From: GCA-2688265 sp964527395
GTDB taxonomy: Archaea > Nanobdellota > Nanobdellia > Woesearchaeales > GW2011-AR9
NCBI GenBank assembly: GCA_964527395.1
Contig: CAZGQD010000022.1
Location: 1-25,859 of the forward strand
Reading direction: 5' to 3'
DNA length: 25,859 nt
Positions 14,543 through 21,551 of the stretch are shown piece after piece. Numbering within the stretch: position 1 is the stretch's first letter; each line of letters opens with the position of its first letter. The translations under genes were made by a program, and so were the position numbers. Under the pieces are notes generated by a model that was given only the letters and a program-made list of their open reading frames with translations, had not been told where the DNA came from and ran no database searches.

Positions 14543-14788
14543 TTATCTACGTTTCTTAGTCTTTCTCTTCTTAGAACTTGAAGATTTTTTACGACTAGAC
14601 TTACCTTTAAGCATAGACAAGATCTGATCTTCTTCTTTCAAAATCTTACTAGTCATCCGAGAAATATTTGTTTCAACACTAGCAACTCTTCTTTCAAGTA
14701 AAATAAGTACACGTAAAGAGTACACGATTGCTGCAAGTGTTCCGATTATAACTGCTAAAATAACTTCTGATAATGCTAAAGCTCCCAT
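14543..14788 (-). CDS. Small membrane-anchored protein with coiled coil and basic tail
   Basis: 81 residues from the ATG at 14788. One N-terminal membrane segment (about 5-26) is followed by a predicted coiled coil (LLERRVASVETNISRMTSKI) and a very basic Lys/Ser/Arg tail. An upstream in-frame ATG at 14818 would add 10 residues, but GAGGTGA sits 8 nt before the 14788 start. It is convergent with tfe. The tail recalls the TFE tail in composition. I do not recognise a named family; a DNA- or RNA-tethering role at the membrane is speculative. Confidence 0.6.
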   Translation of the reverse strand: MGALALSEVILAVIIGTLAAIVYSLRVLILLERRVASVETNISRMTSKILKEEDQILSMLKGKSSRKKSSSSKKRKTKKRR

Positions 14789-14859
14789 TCTTATATTCAC
14801 CTCATATGAAACTAACATAAAAAAGAAACATTTACGCTATATAAAACTTGTCTTCGCAA

Positions 14860-15046
14860 GTAGGTATTAAGTTGCATTTTATATCTGAAGACAGCACTGT
14901 CAGGCGTTAGTGCAGGTACAAAGCACTTCGTTACTATTTTTGTTCATTTCATGACAAAAATCTTGTGCTTACTGTCTTGCTTTGGATGGGAGTGCCAGCA
15001 GTGGACGGTGTTGTCTTCATAATAATTAACGCAACTTAATACCTAC
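14860..15046 (-). mobile_element. Structured repeat, copy C, with 16-bp terminal inverted repeats
   Basis: The ends GTAGGTATTAAGTTGC (14860-14875) and GCAACTTAATACCTAC (15031-15046) are perfectly complementary. Inside, GAAGACA/TGTCTTC pair. The core on the minus strand (15010 down to 14895) carries the family blocks GTCCACTGCTGGCACTCCC, the TTTTTGT...ACAAAAA hairpin, ACCTGC and CTGACAGTG. The closing core stem is CAC-C-GTC with GAC-A-GTG. The direct repeat CTTCGCAA flanks both sides. Confidence 0.65.
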
Positions 15047-15055
15047 CTTCGCAAC

Positions 15056-15331
15056 GATGCTGGGTCTTTGTCCTGGCCTTTTGCAATAATTGGTAAAAAG
15101 TTTTTGGCGCGCTTGCCTCCTCACTGGCAATTACATTATGAAATTACACCAACAACAAGCATTTTTGTTCATGAAATAGAACAAAAATTATTGCGTAGTT
15201 GTTTAGACCTGCGGTAAGTCTGGCCAAGCGCCATAGGACTTTTATTATAAAATCGCAAAATGATGAATTTGCTAAAATTCAGCGTCTGGAAAATGATTTT
15301 TCCATAAAGGTCAGCTTAAGTACCCAGCATC
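15056..15331 (+). repeat. Structured repeat, copy D, inside a larger palindrome
   Basis: The outer ends GATGCTGGGT (15056-15065) and ACCCAGCATC (15322-15331) are perfectly complementary. The core (15106-15233) is closed by GGCGC-GCTTGCC with GGCCAAG-CGCC. It shows the family blocks CACTGGCAATTACATT, an ATTTTTGTTC/GAACAAAAAT hairpin (15170-15189) and GACCTGC. It is in the opposite orientation to copy C. Confidence 0.6.
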
Positions 15332-15339
15332 CCAAAGAA

Positions 15340-15491
15340 GGCTCTGTAGAAAATCTCACTACGTTCGATGGGGGCGAGGCTGAATAGGCTCTTCTCCGCG
15401 CTCGCCAAGAAAGGCTCGGGTCGAATTGTATAGCTCTTTCGAAGTTTTAGTGATTCTGCATAGACGCCCCCCATACATTTTCTACAGAGCC
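15340..15491. repeat. Long perfect-arm hairpin element
   Basis: GGCTCTGTAGAAAAT (15340-15354) pairs perfectly with 15477-15491, and ATGGGGGCG (15368-15376) pairs with CGCCCCCCAT (15465-15474) further in. It lies 8 nt after the copy D palindrome and directly before the third CTTCGCAAC. It is more GC-rich than its surroundings. Confidence 0.6.
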
Positions 15492-15504
15492 CTTCGCAAC
15501 AGTT

Positions 15505-16002
15505 TCAACCAAACACATCTTTTCCAGCACCATCTTCCATCACATCATCATTCTCATCCACAATCCCATCTAAAACACCATCATTAACTTCTTCCACAAC
15601 TCCACCAACCAGCTCATTAAGTGTCATTCCAATTCTATCCTTCAATTCTACAGATGCTACAAATGCTGTTTTTGTACTTTTCAAATCTTCTGGGTGAAAG
15701 AAAGCCCATTCAGATCTGCTAAACTTCACTGCCAGCCAGAATTCACACCCAAAATTCACAGCAAATACCATTAACTGTTCAATATCCTCTGCACTAAAGT
15801 ACTTACGGGTCCCAGAACAGACCTTTGCTTCTATTGCAATCCTTCGATGCCCATTCCCTGCAAGTACATCTGGCGCTGGATACCTTGTAGATCCTGATCC
15901 TGCTACTCTAATACATGACCATCCTAGAGCATGAAACTTATGCACCAAGTCCCTCTCAGCATTTGTCCCTTTAGCTTTCAAATTAATTCTTTTACGCGCC
16001 AT
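15505..16002 (-). CDS. hjc: Holliday junction resolvase Hjc
   Basis: A 165-residue archaeal endonuclease that cuts four-way DNA junctions during recombination. The Hjc pattern is clear: KGTNAERDLVHKF (E16), then RVAGSGSTRYPAPDVLAGN (D45), then IAIEAKV (E58 and K60). These are the metal-binding and catalytic residues of the PD-(D/E)XK fold. An acidic C-terminal tail of about 40 residues (from about 125) extends beyond the usual core. The ATG at 16002 is preferred over an upstream GTG because GAGGTGAAGGAG precedes it. It follows the ORF6N gene by 46 nt, so the pair may share a transcript. Confidence 0.9.
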   Translation of the reverse strand: MARKRINLKAKGTNAERDLVHKFHALGWSCIRVAGSGSTRYPAPDVLAGNGHRRIAIEAKVCSGTRKYFSAEDIEQLMVFAVNFGCEFWLAVKFSRSEWAFFHPEDLKSTKTAFVASVELKDRIGMTLNELVGGVVEEVNDGVLDGIVDENDDVMEDGAGKDVFG

Positions 16003-16048
16003 CTCCTTCACCTCAATCACATTTGTTCTAAGGTCACAATTTGTGACC

Positions 16049-16930
16049 TTAAGATTCCAATCTTTCCATCAATCCAAAATTTTCAACATCAAATTTAGAA
16101 AAAGCAAACCACTTTTTACCTAAGTCCTTCAATGAAGCACCAATATGATAAACACAACCTCCATCAATTATCATAAACCTATCATGTGAGGCAGAAAATT
16201 CCTTAACAATTACCTTTTCATACTGAGAATTATACTTTTCTACATCCAATTTCAATTTCTTACTAACATTTTTGCTATAAATAACAACATCAACACCTTT
16301 CCTTCTCTTAGAAAACAATGTCAACACAGTGTCATCAACGTAATTGTCAATTAAAATTATAGATTTTCTAGCCGACCTAACCACATCTGCTACAAATTTG
16401 TAAGCATCAAATACTTGTCCATCAAAGAATATGCCTTTTGAAGGCTTAATACTTTTGTCTTCAATCAACCTAAAAATTTTTCCAAATTTGTCACCATACC
16501 CAACTAATTTTTGTTCAATTTTCTCAACTCTCTGAAAAATTCCAGCATTCTGAACAAGAAATTTCCTCATAGCAACAAAAGCTCTAATTACTTTAACATT
16601 GACTTCTATTGCCCTTCTACTCTTCAAAACTCCAGAAAGCATAGCTACTCCATGTTCTGTGAAGACATAGGGTAAATATCTTCTTCCTCCTCTACCTTTT
16701 TTTGATATTCCAAAATGGAATATCAAAGATTCAAATTCCTCTAAATTAAGCTGAAAACAAAAATCCTCTGGAAATCTTTGAATATTTCGTTTAACCGCCT
16801 TATTCAAATTAAAAGTTTTAACTCCATACAGCTTAGCAAGGTCACTATCCAGCATCACCGACATCCCCCGAATCTTATGAATCCTATCTCTAACTGAATC
16901 TAAAGAAATTTCACTCTCATCTTCACCCAT
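16049..16930 (-). CDS. ORF6N-domain protein with C-terminal phospholipase D-like nuclease domain
   Basis: A 293-residue protein. Residues 12-110 form an ORF6N domain (IHKIRGMSVMLDSDLAKLYG, NIQRFPEDFCFQL, YVFTEHGVAMLSGVL), a DNA-binding module common in phages and bacteria. A coiled segment (130-160) leads to a domain with a PLD-like half motif HDRFMIID at 249-256, preceded by ILIDNYVDD. Only one HKD-like motif is visible and it lacks the usual Lys, so activity would need dimerisation or is lost. Such genes are common in bacteria and their mobile elements, so horizontal acquisition is likely. TTTATAAGC at 16953-16961 is a good TATA box 27 nt upstream. Confidence 0.85.
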   Translation of the reverse strand: MGEDESEISLDSVRDRIHKIRGMSVMLDSDLAKLYGVKTFNLNKAVKRNIQRFPEDFCFQLNLEEFESLIFHFGISKKGRGGRRYLPYVFTEHGVAMLSGVLKSRRAIEVNVKVIRAFVAMRKFLVQNAGIFQRVEKIEQKLVGYGDKFGKIFRLIEDKSIKPSKGIFFDGQVFDAYKFVADVVRSARKSIILIDNYVDDTVLTLFSKRRKGVDVVIYSKNVSKKLKLDVEKYNSQYEKVIVKEFSASHDRFMIIDGGCVYHIGASLKDLGKKWFAFSKFDVENFGLMERLES

Positions 16931-16952
16931 AGAATTCTCAAGAAATTACTCA

Positions 16953-16961
16953 TTTATAAGC
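16953..16961 (-). promoter_or_regulatory. TATA box of the ORF6N gene
   Basis: On the minus strand GCTTATAAA is centred 27 nt before the ATG at 16930. The repeat at 16964-17035 begins immediately upstream of it. Confidence 0.6.
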
Positions 16962-16963
16962 CC

Positions 16964-17035
16964 TGTCCGCACTTGGTGAGGGACGAACCAAGTCCCAAGA
17001 ACTTCGTTCGCGGACACTTGTCCAGTGGGGAGTGG
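16964..17035 (-). repeat. Promoter-proximal repeat Z, small three-way junction
   Basis: The perfect 7-bp stem TGTCCGC/GCGGACA (16964-16970, 17010-17016) encloses hairpins ACTTGGT/ACCAAGT (16971-16993) and GAAC-TTC-GTTC (16999-17009). The flank 17018-17035 is an exact 18-nt reverse complement of 4076-4093. It touches the ORF6N TATA box on one side and the stop codon of the neighbouring gene on the other. Confidence 0.65.
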
Positions 17036-17036
17036 C

Positions 17037-17699
17037 TCAATTACCAGAACCACCGCTCCCAGAATAAAGCGTCCTTTGAAGATTAGAAAGTGCATCAAAA
17101 CCTTGTTTAATTCTATGAAAAACTTGCCATAAGTTATATTCTTCTGTAACATCTCCACGCCTTACAATTGCCAAATATCCTCCTTCTAAATAAAGAAAAT
17201 TTGGTTTATTAATACGATTCCCATCATCTCTCCATCTTCGTCCAGGATCTGGCATAGGAGTTTCATCCACAAAAACATCATAAAATTCATACTTGTAAAC
17301 CTTCCTATTCATTCCTAAAGAATACAATCTCAAAGGCAATTCCAAGGCTTCAGCAGTTTTATTAAAGGCAGGACGTATTCCACCTAATAATTTGGCACTA
17401 TCAATTCCTCTTTTTGGCCTATCTCCTGTATAAAAAGAACACGTTTTTGGAAAGTCTTCCGTTTTCAAGTAGTAATCCTCTGCTTCTCTTAAAACATGAA
17501 ACCCTCTTGAATTGTACCTTAAGTTTACTGCATCTTCAACAGTTCTTTTTCCAGGAAACACTTCATCAATTTTCTTACTCCAGATTTCATCTCTATCAAA
17601 TCCTTCAGCCCTCACCTTTGCTCCTAAAAGACGCGCAAAAATAATCTGTAACGGAGTAGGCCCACCTCCAGATCTAAAGAAATCCTCATCATCAAACAT
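17037..17699 (-). CDS. Protein of unknown function
   Basis: A 220-residue soluble protein. The start is Asp/Glu/Phe-rich with a GGGPTP segment, and the end is GSGGSGN. Mixed charge, many Arg and Tyr residues and no hydrophobic span point to a cytoplasmic protein; I recognise no domain. The ATG at 17699 is preferred over TTG at 17708 because TTTTTAAG (17723-17730) is centred 27 nt upstream of it, matching the local leaderless pattern. The stop lies 2 nt from the repeat at 16964-17035, so that repeat may also act on its 3' end. Confidence 0.55.
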   Translation of the reverse strand: MFDDEDFFRSGGGPTPLQIIFARLLGAKVRAEGFDRDEIWSKKIDEVFPGKRTVEDAVNLRYNSRGFHVLREAEDYYLKTEDFPKTCSFYTGDRPKRGIDSAKLLGGIRPAFNKTAEALELPLRLYSLGMNRKVYKYEFYDVFVDETPMPDPGRRWRDDGNRINKPNFLYLEGGYLAIVRRGDVTEEYNLWQVFHRIKQGFDALSNLQRTLYSGSGGSGN

Positions 17700-17753
17700 A
17701 AATAACAACCAAACAACTATAACTTAAAAACAAATCTATACTACAAACACTAC

Positions 17754-18650
17754 CTAAAACTCAACTTCCATAAAGTCTTCAGCAAAAATAACCTTCTTAA
17801 ACTCTTTCTTAGCTTCCTTAACCAGTACAGAAACATCTTTGTACCGAAGTGAAGGATGTGTCAAGACCACCCGAGAAACTCCAGCATCTAAAGCCAACTG
17901 CCCACTCTCAAGCGCAGTCATATGATAAAATTTCTTAGCAGCATCAATTTCATCAGAATGAAACGTAGATTCAACAACGAGCAAATCAGCTCCACGTGCA
18001 AGTGCCAAAGCTCCAGAACACGGACGGGTATCAGCAACATACGCAAACTTCCGACCCTTAGACAATTTACAAACATCGCTACGACGAACTGTCTTCCCTT
18101 TAACCTTAATAACAGAGCCAGCAACTAACTTCCCAACTTCCGGCCCAGCCTTCAAACCACTTTTGCGCAGCAAACTTTTCACAACTTTGTATTTGTCATC
18201 CTCCACGAATGCAAACCCAACACAAGGTGTAGAATGTTTCAACTTCCGAGCCTCTACAGAATAACCTTTCCCCCGAAAGATAACTCCAGATCGAGCAACT
18301 TCAATAACCTGGCAAGAGAGCATATTAATTGATGGAAATGCTTTTTTAAGATGCGAAAACAACTTCAAAGACCCCACAGGTCCATATATCTCAACAGTGT
18401 GCGGACACTGATTAGCTCCCATTGTAGAAAGCAAACCAGGAAGTCCAAGTACATGATCTCCATGCCAATGCGAAATAAATATCCGTTTAACCTTTGTAGG
18501 TGCAACCCCAACTATCTTCAGCTGTCTCTGCGTCCCTTCTCCACAATCAAAGAGCATTTGCTCCCCCAAGTAAGTTAACAAAATACCAGAATGATTACGC
18601 GACACTGTCGGCTGCATACAAGTTGTCCCTAAAAAAGTAATTTTCGCCAT
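17754..18650 (-). CDS. rnz: Ribonuclease Z, tRNA 3' processing endonuclease
   Basis: A 298-residue metallo-beta-lactamase-fold nuclease that removes 3' trailers from pre-tRNAs. It has the short-form RNase Z length and layout: FLGTTCMQPTVSRNHSG at the start, FDCGEGTQRQL, the zinc motif SHWHGDHVLGLPGL (HxHxDH at 61-66), YVADTRPC (metal Asp and substrate loop) and TFHSDEIDAA...YHMTA with later VVLTHPSLRY. All expected metal ligands are present. It is transcribed alone, with a T-rich promoter region about 30 nt upstream, and is bordered by the structured repeat at 18728-18888. Confidence 0.93.
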   Translation of the reverse strand: MAKITFLGTTCMQPTVSRNHSGILLTYLGEQMLFDCGEGTQRQLKIVGVAPTKVKRIFISHWHGDHVLGLPGLLSTMGANQCPHTVEIYGPVGSLKLFSHLKKAFPSINMLSCQVIEVARSGVIFRGKGYSVEARKLKHSTPCVGFAFVEDDKYKVVKSLLRKSGLKAGPEVGKLVAGSVIKVKGKTVRRSDVCKLSKGRKFAYVADTRPCSGALALARGADLLVVESTFHSDEIDAAKKFYHMTALESGQLALDAGVSRVVLTHPSLRYKDVSVLVKEAKKEFKKVIFAEDFMEVEF

Positions 18651-19037
18651 ATACTAAAAAAAACCCTCCAACTTCATAAACATTACCCTAAAAACCACCA
18701 ATAACATTACAACAAAAAAGGAAAATAGCGCCGTCCCCTACTGGCACTACCATCCAGCACAAGACCTAAACAACGAGCATTTTTTCACGAAGTGGAAAAA
18801 TATAGTGCGAAGTGGTCACGCCTGCGATACTTGGTGAACACGTGAACCAAGTTTCGAACGGTTTCCGTGAGATTAAGTCTGACAGCGCTATTTCTCTTTT
18901 TGTATAAATAAAACAGAATAAATATTATCACACTTACCCTCCACATTCAATATTTCACAATGTAGAGTGTAAAAAATAAATACAAATAAACATCTAAAAT
19001 TATACATTAATGTATAAAAAGAAAAGATAAAACCAAA
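18651..19037. other. Gene-free region between rnz and the HAD gene
   Basis: It contains the rnz promoter zone, structured repeat copy A (18728-18888), a weak hairpin ACACT...AGTGT (about 18930-18970) and an 18-nt perfect palindrome TTATACAT-TA-ATGTATAA (19000-19017) about 20 nt past the HAD stop codon. The palindrome may aid termination or bind a dimeric regulator. I see no ORF worth calling. Confidence 0.5.
18728..18888 (+). ncRNA. Structured repeat, copy A (candidate RNA element)
   Basis: A 161-nt element closed by GCGC-C-GTC with GAC-A-GCGC; the stem extends outward through AATA/TATT. Inside are CTACTGGCACTACCATCC, the hairpin TTTTTTCAC-GAA-GTGGAAAAA (18780-18800), GTGGTCACGCCTGC, the hairpin ACTTGGT/ACCAAGT (18829-18852), and ACGG-TTT-CCGT. 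It has the same length as copy B, with paired changes in every stem. Strand is assigned from the family alignment; transcription is not shown. Confidence 0.6.
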
Positions 19038-19700
19038 CTACATATCCTCAAGAGCAACACTCAAACTCCGAAGACTTACAACTTTAGGGCTATATTCCCG
19101 CCTACCTTTCCGATCAACTAAGACAGCTTTAATTCCAAAGTTAATAGCTGGCAGTATATCTGATTGCATACTATCTCCAATCACTACAACATCTTCCTTC
19201 TCCACTCCTAAGTCCTCTAAAACCCTCACAAAAAAGTCAGGATCACTCTTAATAACCCCAAGCTCACATGACAAGTACACCTTCTCAAATAACGAAGCAA
19301 TTTCAAACTTCTCCAAAACATTATCAATAGACGCTTTGTCTGAGTTAGCAATCAATACAATCCTATAATCCTTAGCAAGCTCCGAAAGCACCTCAGAACT
19401 CTCATCAAATAAAGAAGCCAATAACCAATTTTTGTTCCACAATCCCACAAGATCATCAAGTTTCTTAGGAGACGAATCTACTCCAAACTCTTCAAACACT
19501 TCTTTAAAAGCATCTTTCATAGAATCAAAGTTAGATGTCAACAATGCATTCTGCATCCTTTTGATATATTCCCCAAACGAAATATTCGGCTTTACAATTG
19601 CCTTTATTTGCTTCACAGGCGAGTATACTCCTTGCTGCGCTAATGTTCCCCAAAAATCAAACAATAATACTTTCTTTTTATCAGATGCTTCTTCTACCAT
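19038..19700 (-). CDS. HAD-family hydrolase
   Basis: A 220-residue haloacid dehalogenase-like phosphatase. Motif I is LLFDFWGTL (nucleophile D15), motif II ends in LIANSDKA, motif III has the Lys in GVIKSDPDFF, and motif IV is GDSMQSD. The second Asp of the usual DxD is Trp, as in some archaeal HAD proteins with DxWGT. A helical cap lies between motifs I and II. The substrate is unknown; small sugar phosphates or phosphoglycolate are usual for such lengths. The ATG at 19700 fits CTTTTTATAT (19724-19733) centred 28 nt upstream; an upstream TTG at 19715 is less likely. Confidence 0.85.
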   Translation of the reverse strand: MVEEASDKKKVLLFDFWGTLAQQGVYSPVKQIKAIVKPNISFGEYIKRMQNALLTSNFDSMKDAFKEVFEEFGVDSSPKKLDDLVGLWNKNWLLASLFDESSEVLSELAKDYRIVLIANSDKASIDNVLEKFEIASLFEKVYLSCELGVIKSDPDFFVRVLEDLGVEKEDVVVIGDSMQSDILPAINFGIKAVLVDRKGRREYSPKVVSLRSLSVALEDM

Positions 19701-19740
19701 TAAGCCAAAAAACAAAGGAGTCTCTTTTTATATCTTACTG

Positions 19741-19768
19741 TTGGCCCAATTCGTACATTTCCGGACAA
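19741..19768 (+). repeat. Promoter-proximal repeat Y (TTGGCCCA-TTCGTA)
   Basis: TTGGCCCAATTCGTA matches 4111-4125 with one change, and both continue to CGGACAA or TGGACAA. TTCGTACATTT (19750-19760) matches the racemase insertion exactly. It lies 7 nt upstream of the HAD-gene TATA box, on the opposite strand. Confidence 0.5.
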
Positions 19769-19846
19769 TTTCATAAGTAAAACAAACAAATATTTTTCAT
19801 TTAAAGATACTGCAACTGCAAAACAACAATTTAAACCACTAAACCT

Positions 19847-20107
19847 TCATCTATGATAAACTCTTTCTCTTTTGTCAATATCAGCAATTAGAACTTCATT
19901 AATGTCATAATCTACAAGATATTCAACTCTATAATCTCCTACACGAATCCTAAAAACTTTTTCTTTTCTTCCAACAACTCTTTTTGAATCAGAAGGGAAA
20001 GGATCACTTCCCAAAACCCTTATTTTCTCCATGAACCTTCTAAACAATTGTTTATCAACTTTTCTCAAGAATTTCTTAGAATGAGAACTAAGCACAACCT
20101 TGAACAT
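19847..20107 (-). CDS. relE: RelE/ParE-family toxin
   Basis: An 86-residue basic protein with the RelE fold pattern: FKVVLSSHSKKFLRKVDKQL, KIRVLGSDPFP, KVFRIRVGDYRVEYLVD and a final IADIDKRERVY. Archaeal RelE homologues cleave mRNA in the ribosome; the Arg in FRIRVGDYR and the C-terminal R/Y positions typical of the family are present. The start is ATG at 20107, just past the antitoxin TGA; a TTG at 20113 overlaps the antitoxin stop and could be used instead. Linkage to the antitoxin implies translational coupling. Confidence 0.85.
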   Translation of the reverse strand: MFKVVLSSHSKKFLRKVDKQLFRRFMEKIRVLGSDPFPSDSKRVVGRKEKVFRIRVGDYRVEYLVDYDINEVLIADIDKRERVYHR

Positions 20108-20109
20108 CT

Positions 20110-20316
20110 TCAAAGACCCATTTCCTTCTCAAAATCTTCAAGAGAAGTACACTTCCCAGCTTTGTGCTCCTCAATTGCTTCATTAAGCCTTTTTTCTTCA
20201 TCAAAAGTCAAAATAGTATCAACATCAACCATATGCTCTTTAATATAATTCAAATCAGCACGTATAGCTTTCAGTTCTTCAGTAATTTGCTCTGTGTTTA
20301 CAGTCATAGTATCCAT
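20110..20316 (-). CDS. Antitoxin of the RelBE-like pair
   Basis: A 68-residue acidic protein: an N-terminal helix (TEQITEELKAIRADLNYIKEHM), a middle containing TILTFDEEKRLNEAIEEHKAG, and a C-terminus SLEDFEKEMGL typical of antitoxins partnered with archaeal RelE. The gene stands directly ahead of relE on the same strand. TTTAAAAATA at 20337-20346 is a TATA box about 25 nt upstream. The family assignment rests on context plus the acidic helical tail; it is not a canonical RelB. Confidence 0.75.
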   Translation of the reverse strand: MDTMTVNTEQITEELKAIRADLNYIKEHMVDVDTILTFDEEKRLNEAIEEHKAGKCTSLEDFEKEMGL

Positions 20317-20393
20317 AATAATCCTAAATACTCTTTATTTTTAAACATTTTGCACAAAAAACCCAATATTCTTTCCAACTTAAACCCCCCAAC

Positions 20394-20403
20394 CTTTTTA
20401 AAC
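20394..20403 (+). promoter_or_regulatory. TATA box of tyrS
   Basis: CTTTTTAAAC lies about 30 nt before the tyrS ATG at 20429; the leader has no Shine-Dalgarno. It closely resembles the DP2 box (CTTTTAAAC). Confidence 0.6.
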
Positions 20404-20428
20404 TACCAATCCCCTCAATACCAACATA

Positions 20429-21520
20429 ATGGCACAATTAACCTTAAAACAAAGACTAAACCTAATAGAGCAAGTAGGCGAAGAAATCATCCAAGAAGAA
20501 GAACTTAAAACCCTTCTAAAAACAAAAAAGACATTCATAGCCTATGACGGTTTCGAACCTTCAGGAAAGATTCACATCGCTCAGGGCCTTCTAAGAGCAA
20601 TTAACGTTAACAAAATGATCAAAGCTGGAGCTACTTTCAAGATGCTAGTAGCGGATTGGCACGCTTGGGCAAATGGAAAACTAGGTGGCGACTTAGACAA
20701 AATCCAAACCACAGGAAAATACTTCATCGAAGTTTGGAAAGCCAGTGGCATGAACTTAAAGAAAGTAAAGTTCGTATGGGCCAGCGATGCAGTAGCAGAC
20801 CCAAACTATTGGAAAATGGTTATGCAAATAGCCACCAAAAACACCTTAAAAAGAGTCCTAAGAACCGTAGAAATCATGGGAAGGCAAGAAAGCTCAACCC
20901 TCCATGCCTCACAAATCCTCTACCCTTGCATGCAAGCAGCTGACATCTTCTACTTAAAAGCAGACATCGCACAGTTAGGCTTAGACCAAAGAAAAGTAAA
21001 TATGATGGCAAGAGAAATAGCCGGATACCTAGGAAAACAAAAACCAATTTCAGTAAGCCACCATATGCTTATGGGTTTAAAACAACCAACTACAGAGGAC
21101 CTTACAGGTAAAGAACGTGCTATCAAACTAAAAATGAGTAAATCTATCCCTGACACAGCTATTTTCATGACAGACCAAGAAGCAGACGTCAACAGAAAAT
21201 TAAAAAACGCCTGGTGCCCACAACAAGAAACAAACGAGAACCCTGTCCTAGAATACTGCAAATACATTATTTTCCCAAGCGAGAAATTCAAAACTTTCGA
21301 TATCAACAGACCAGAAAAGTTCGGCGGCAACCTAAAATTAAAATCCTACAAAGATCTAGAAAAAGTCTACAAAGATGGTAAAATCCACCCTCTAGATTTA
21401 AAACAAACAACAGCTAGATACATCAACGAACTTTTAGAGCCTGTAAGAGAACACTTCAAAAACAACAAAGAAGCAAAAGCATTGCAAAAGAAGGTAGAAT
21501 CCTACATAATCACTAGGTAA
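20429..21520 (+). CDS. tyrS: Tyrosyl-tRNA synthetase
   Basis: A 363-residue class I aminoacyl-tRNA synthetase that charges tRNA-Tyr. The HIGH-type motif PSGKIHIAQG spans 45-53 and KMSKS lies at 235-239. IAYDGFEPSG, MQAADIFYLKADIAQLGLDQRKVN and ADPNYWKMVMQIA are typical of the archaeal/eukaryotic TyrRS group rather than TrpRS. Length and domain order are normal for archaea, with the short C-terminal anticodon-binding part and no S4 domain. It is transcribed alone from a TATA box about 30 nt upstream and followed by the structured repeat at 21552-21712, which may also mark its 3' boundary. Confidence 0.95.
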   Translation: MAQLTLKQRLNLIEQVGEEIIQEEELKTLLKTKKTFIAYDGFEPSGKIHIAQGLLRAINVNKMIKAGATFKMLVADWHAWANGKLGGDLDKIQTTGKYFIEVWKASGMNLKKVKFVWASDAVADPNYWKMVMQIATKNTLKRVLRTVEIMGRQESSTLHASQILYPCMQAADIFYLKADIAQLGLDQRKVNMMAREIAGYLGKQKPISVSHHMLMGLKQPTTEDLTGKERAIKLKMSKSIPDTAIFMTDQEADVNRKLKNAWCPQQETNENPVLEYCKYIIFPSEKFKTFDINRPEKFGGNLKLKSYKDLEKVYKDGKIHPLDLKQTTARYINELLEPVREHFKNNKEAKALQKKVESYIITR

Positions 21521-21551
21521 ACAGAAAAAAAGACTACAAAAAGCAATAACA

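Larger units (their letters stand above)
14852..15500. repeat. Cluster of palindromic elements flanked by CTTCGCAA direct repeats
   Basis: Most of a 716-nt gene-free gap. CTTCGCAA or CTTCGCAAC occurs at 14852-14859, 15047-15055 and 15492-15500, exactly bracketing two element blocks (14860-15046 and 15056-15491). The arrangement looks like successive insertions with 8-9 bp target duplication. No convincing gene is present. Confidence 0.6.

Noticed and set aside
15199..15387. 62-residue plus-strand ORF inside the palindrome cluster
   Set aside because: It runs through the arms of two inverted-repeat elements, has no promoter or ribosome site, and its residues look like translated repeat.
14852..15500. 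Integron attC array
   Set aside because: Palindromes in a row suggested it, but the GTTRRRY/RYYYAAC core sites and cassette genes are absent, and no integron integrase is visible.
14852..15500. CRISPR array
   Set aside because: The repeats are three short copies with very unequal spacing, no cas genes are present, and the intervening DNA is itself palindromic.
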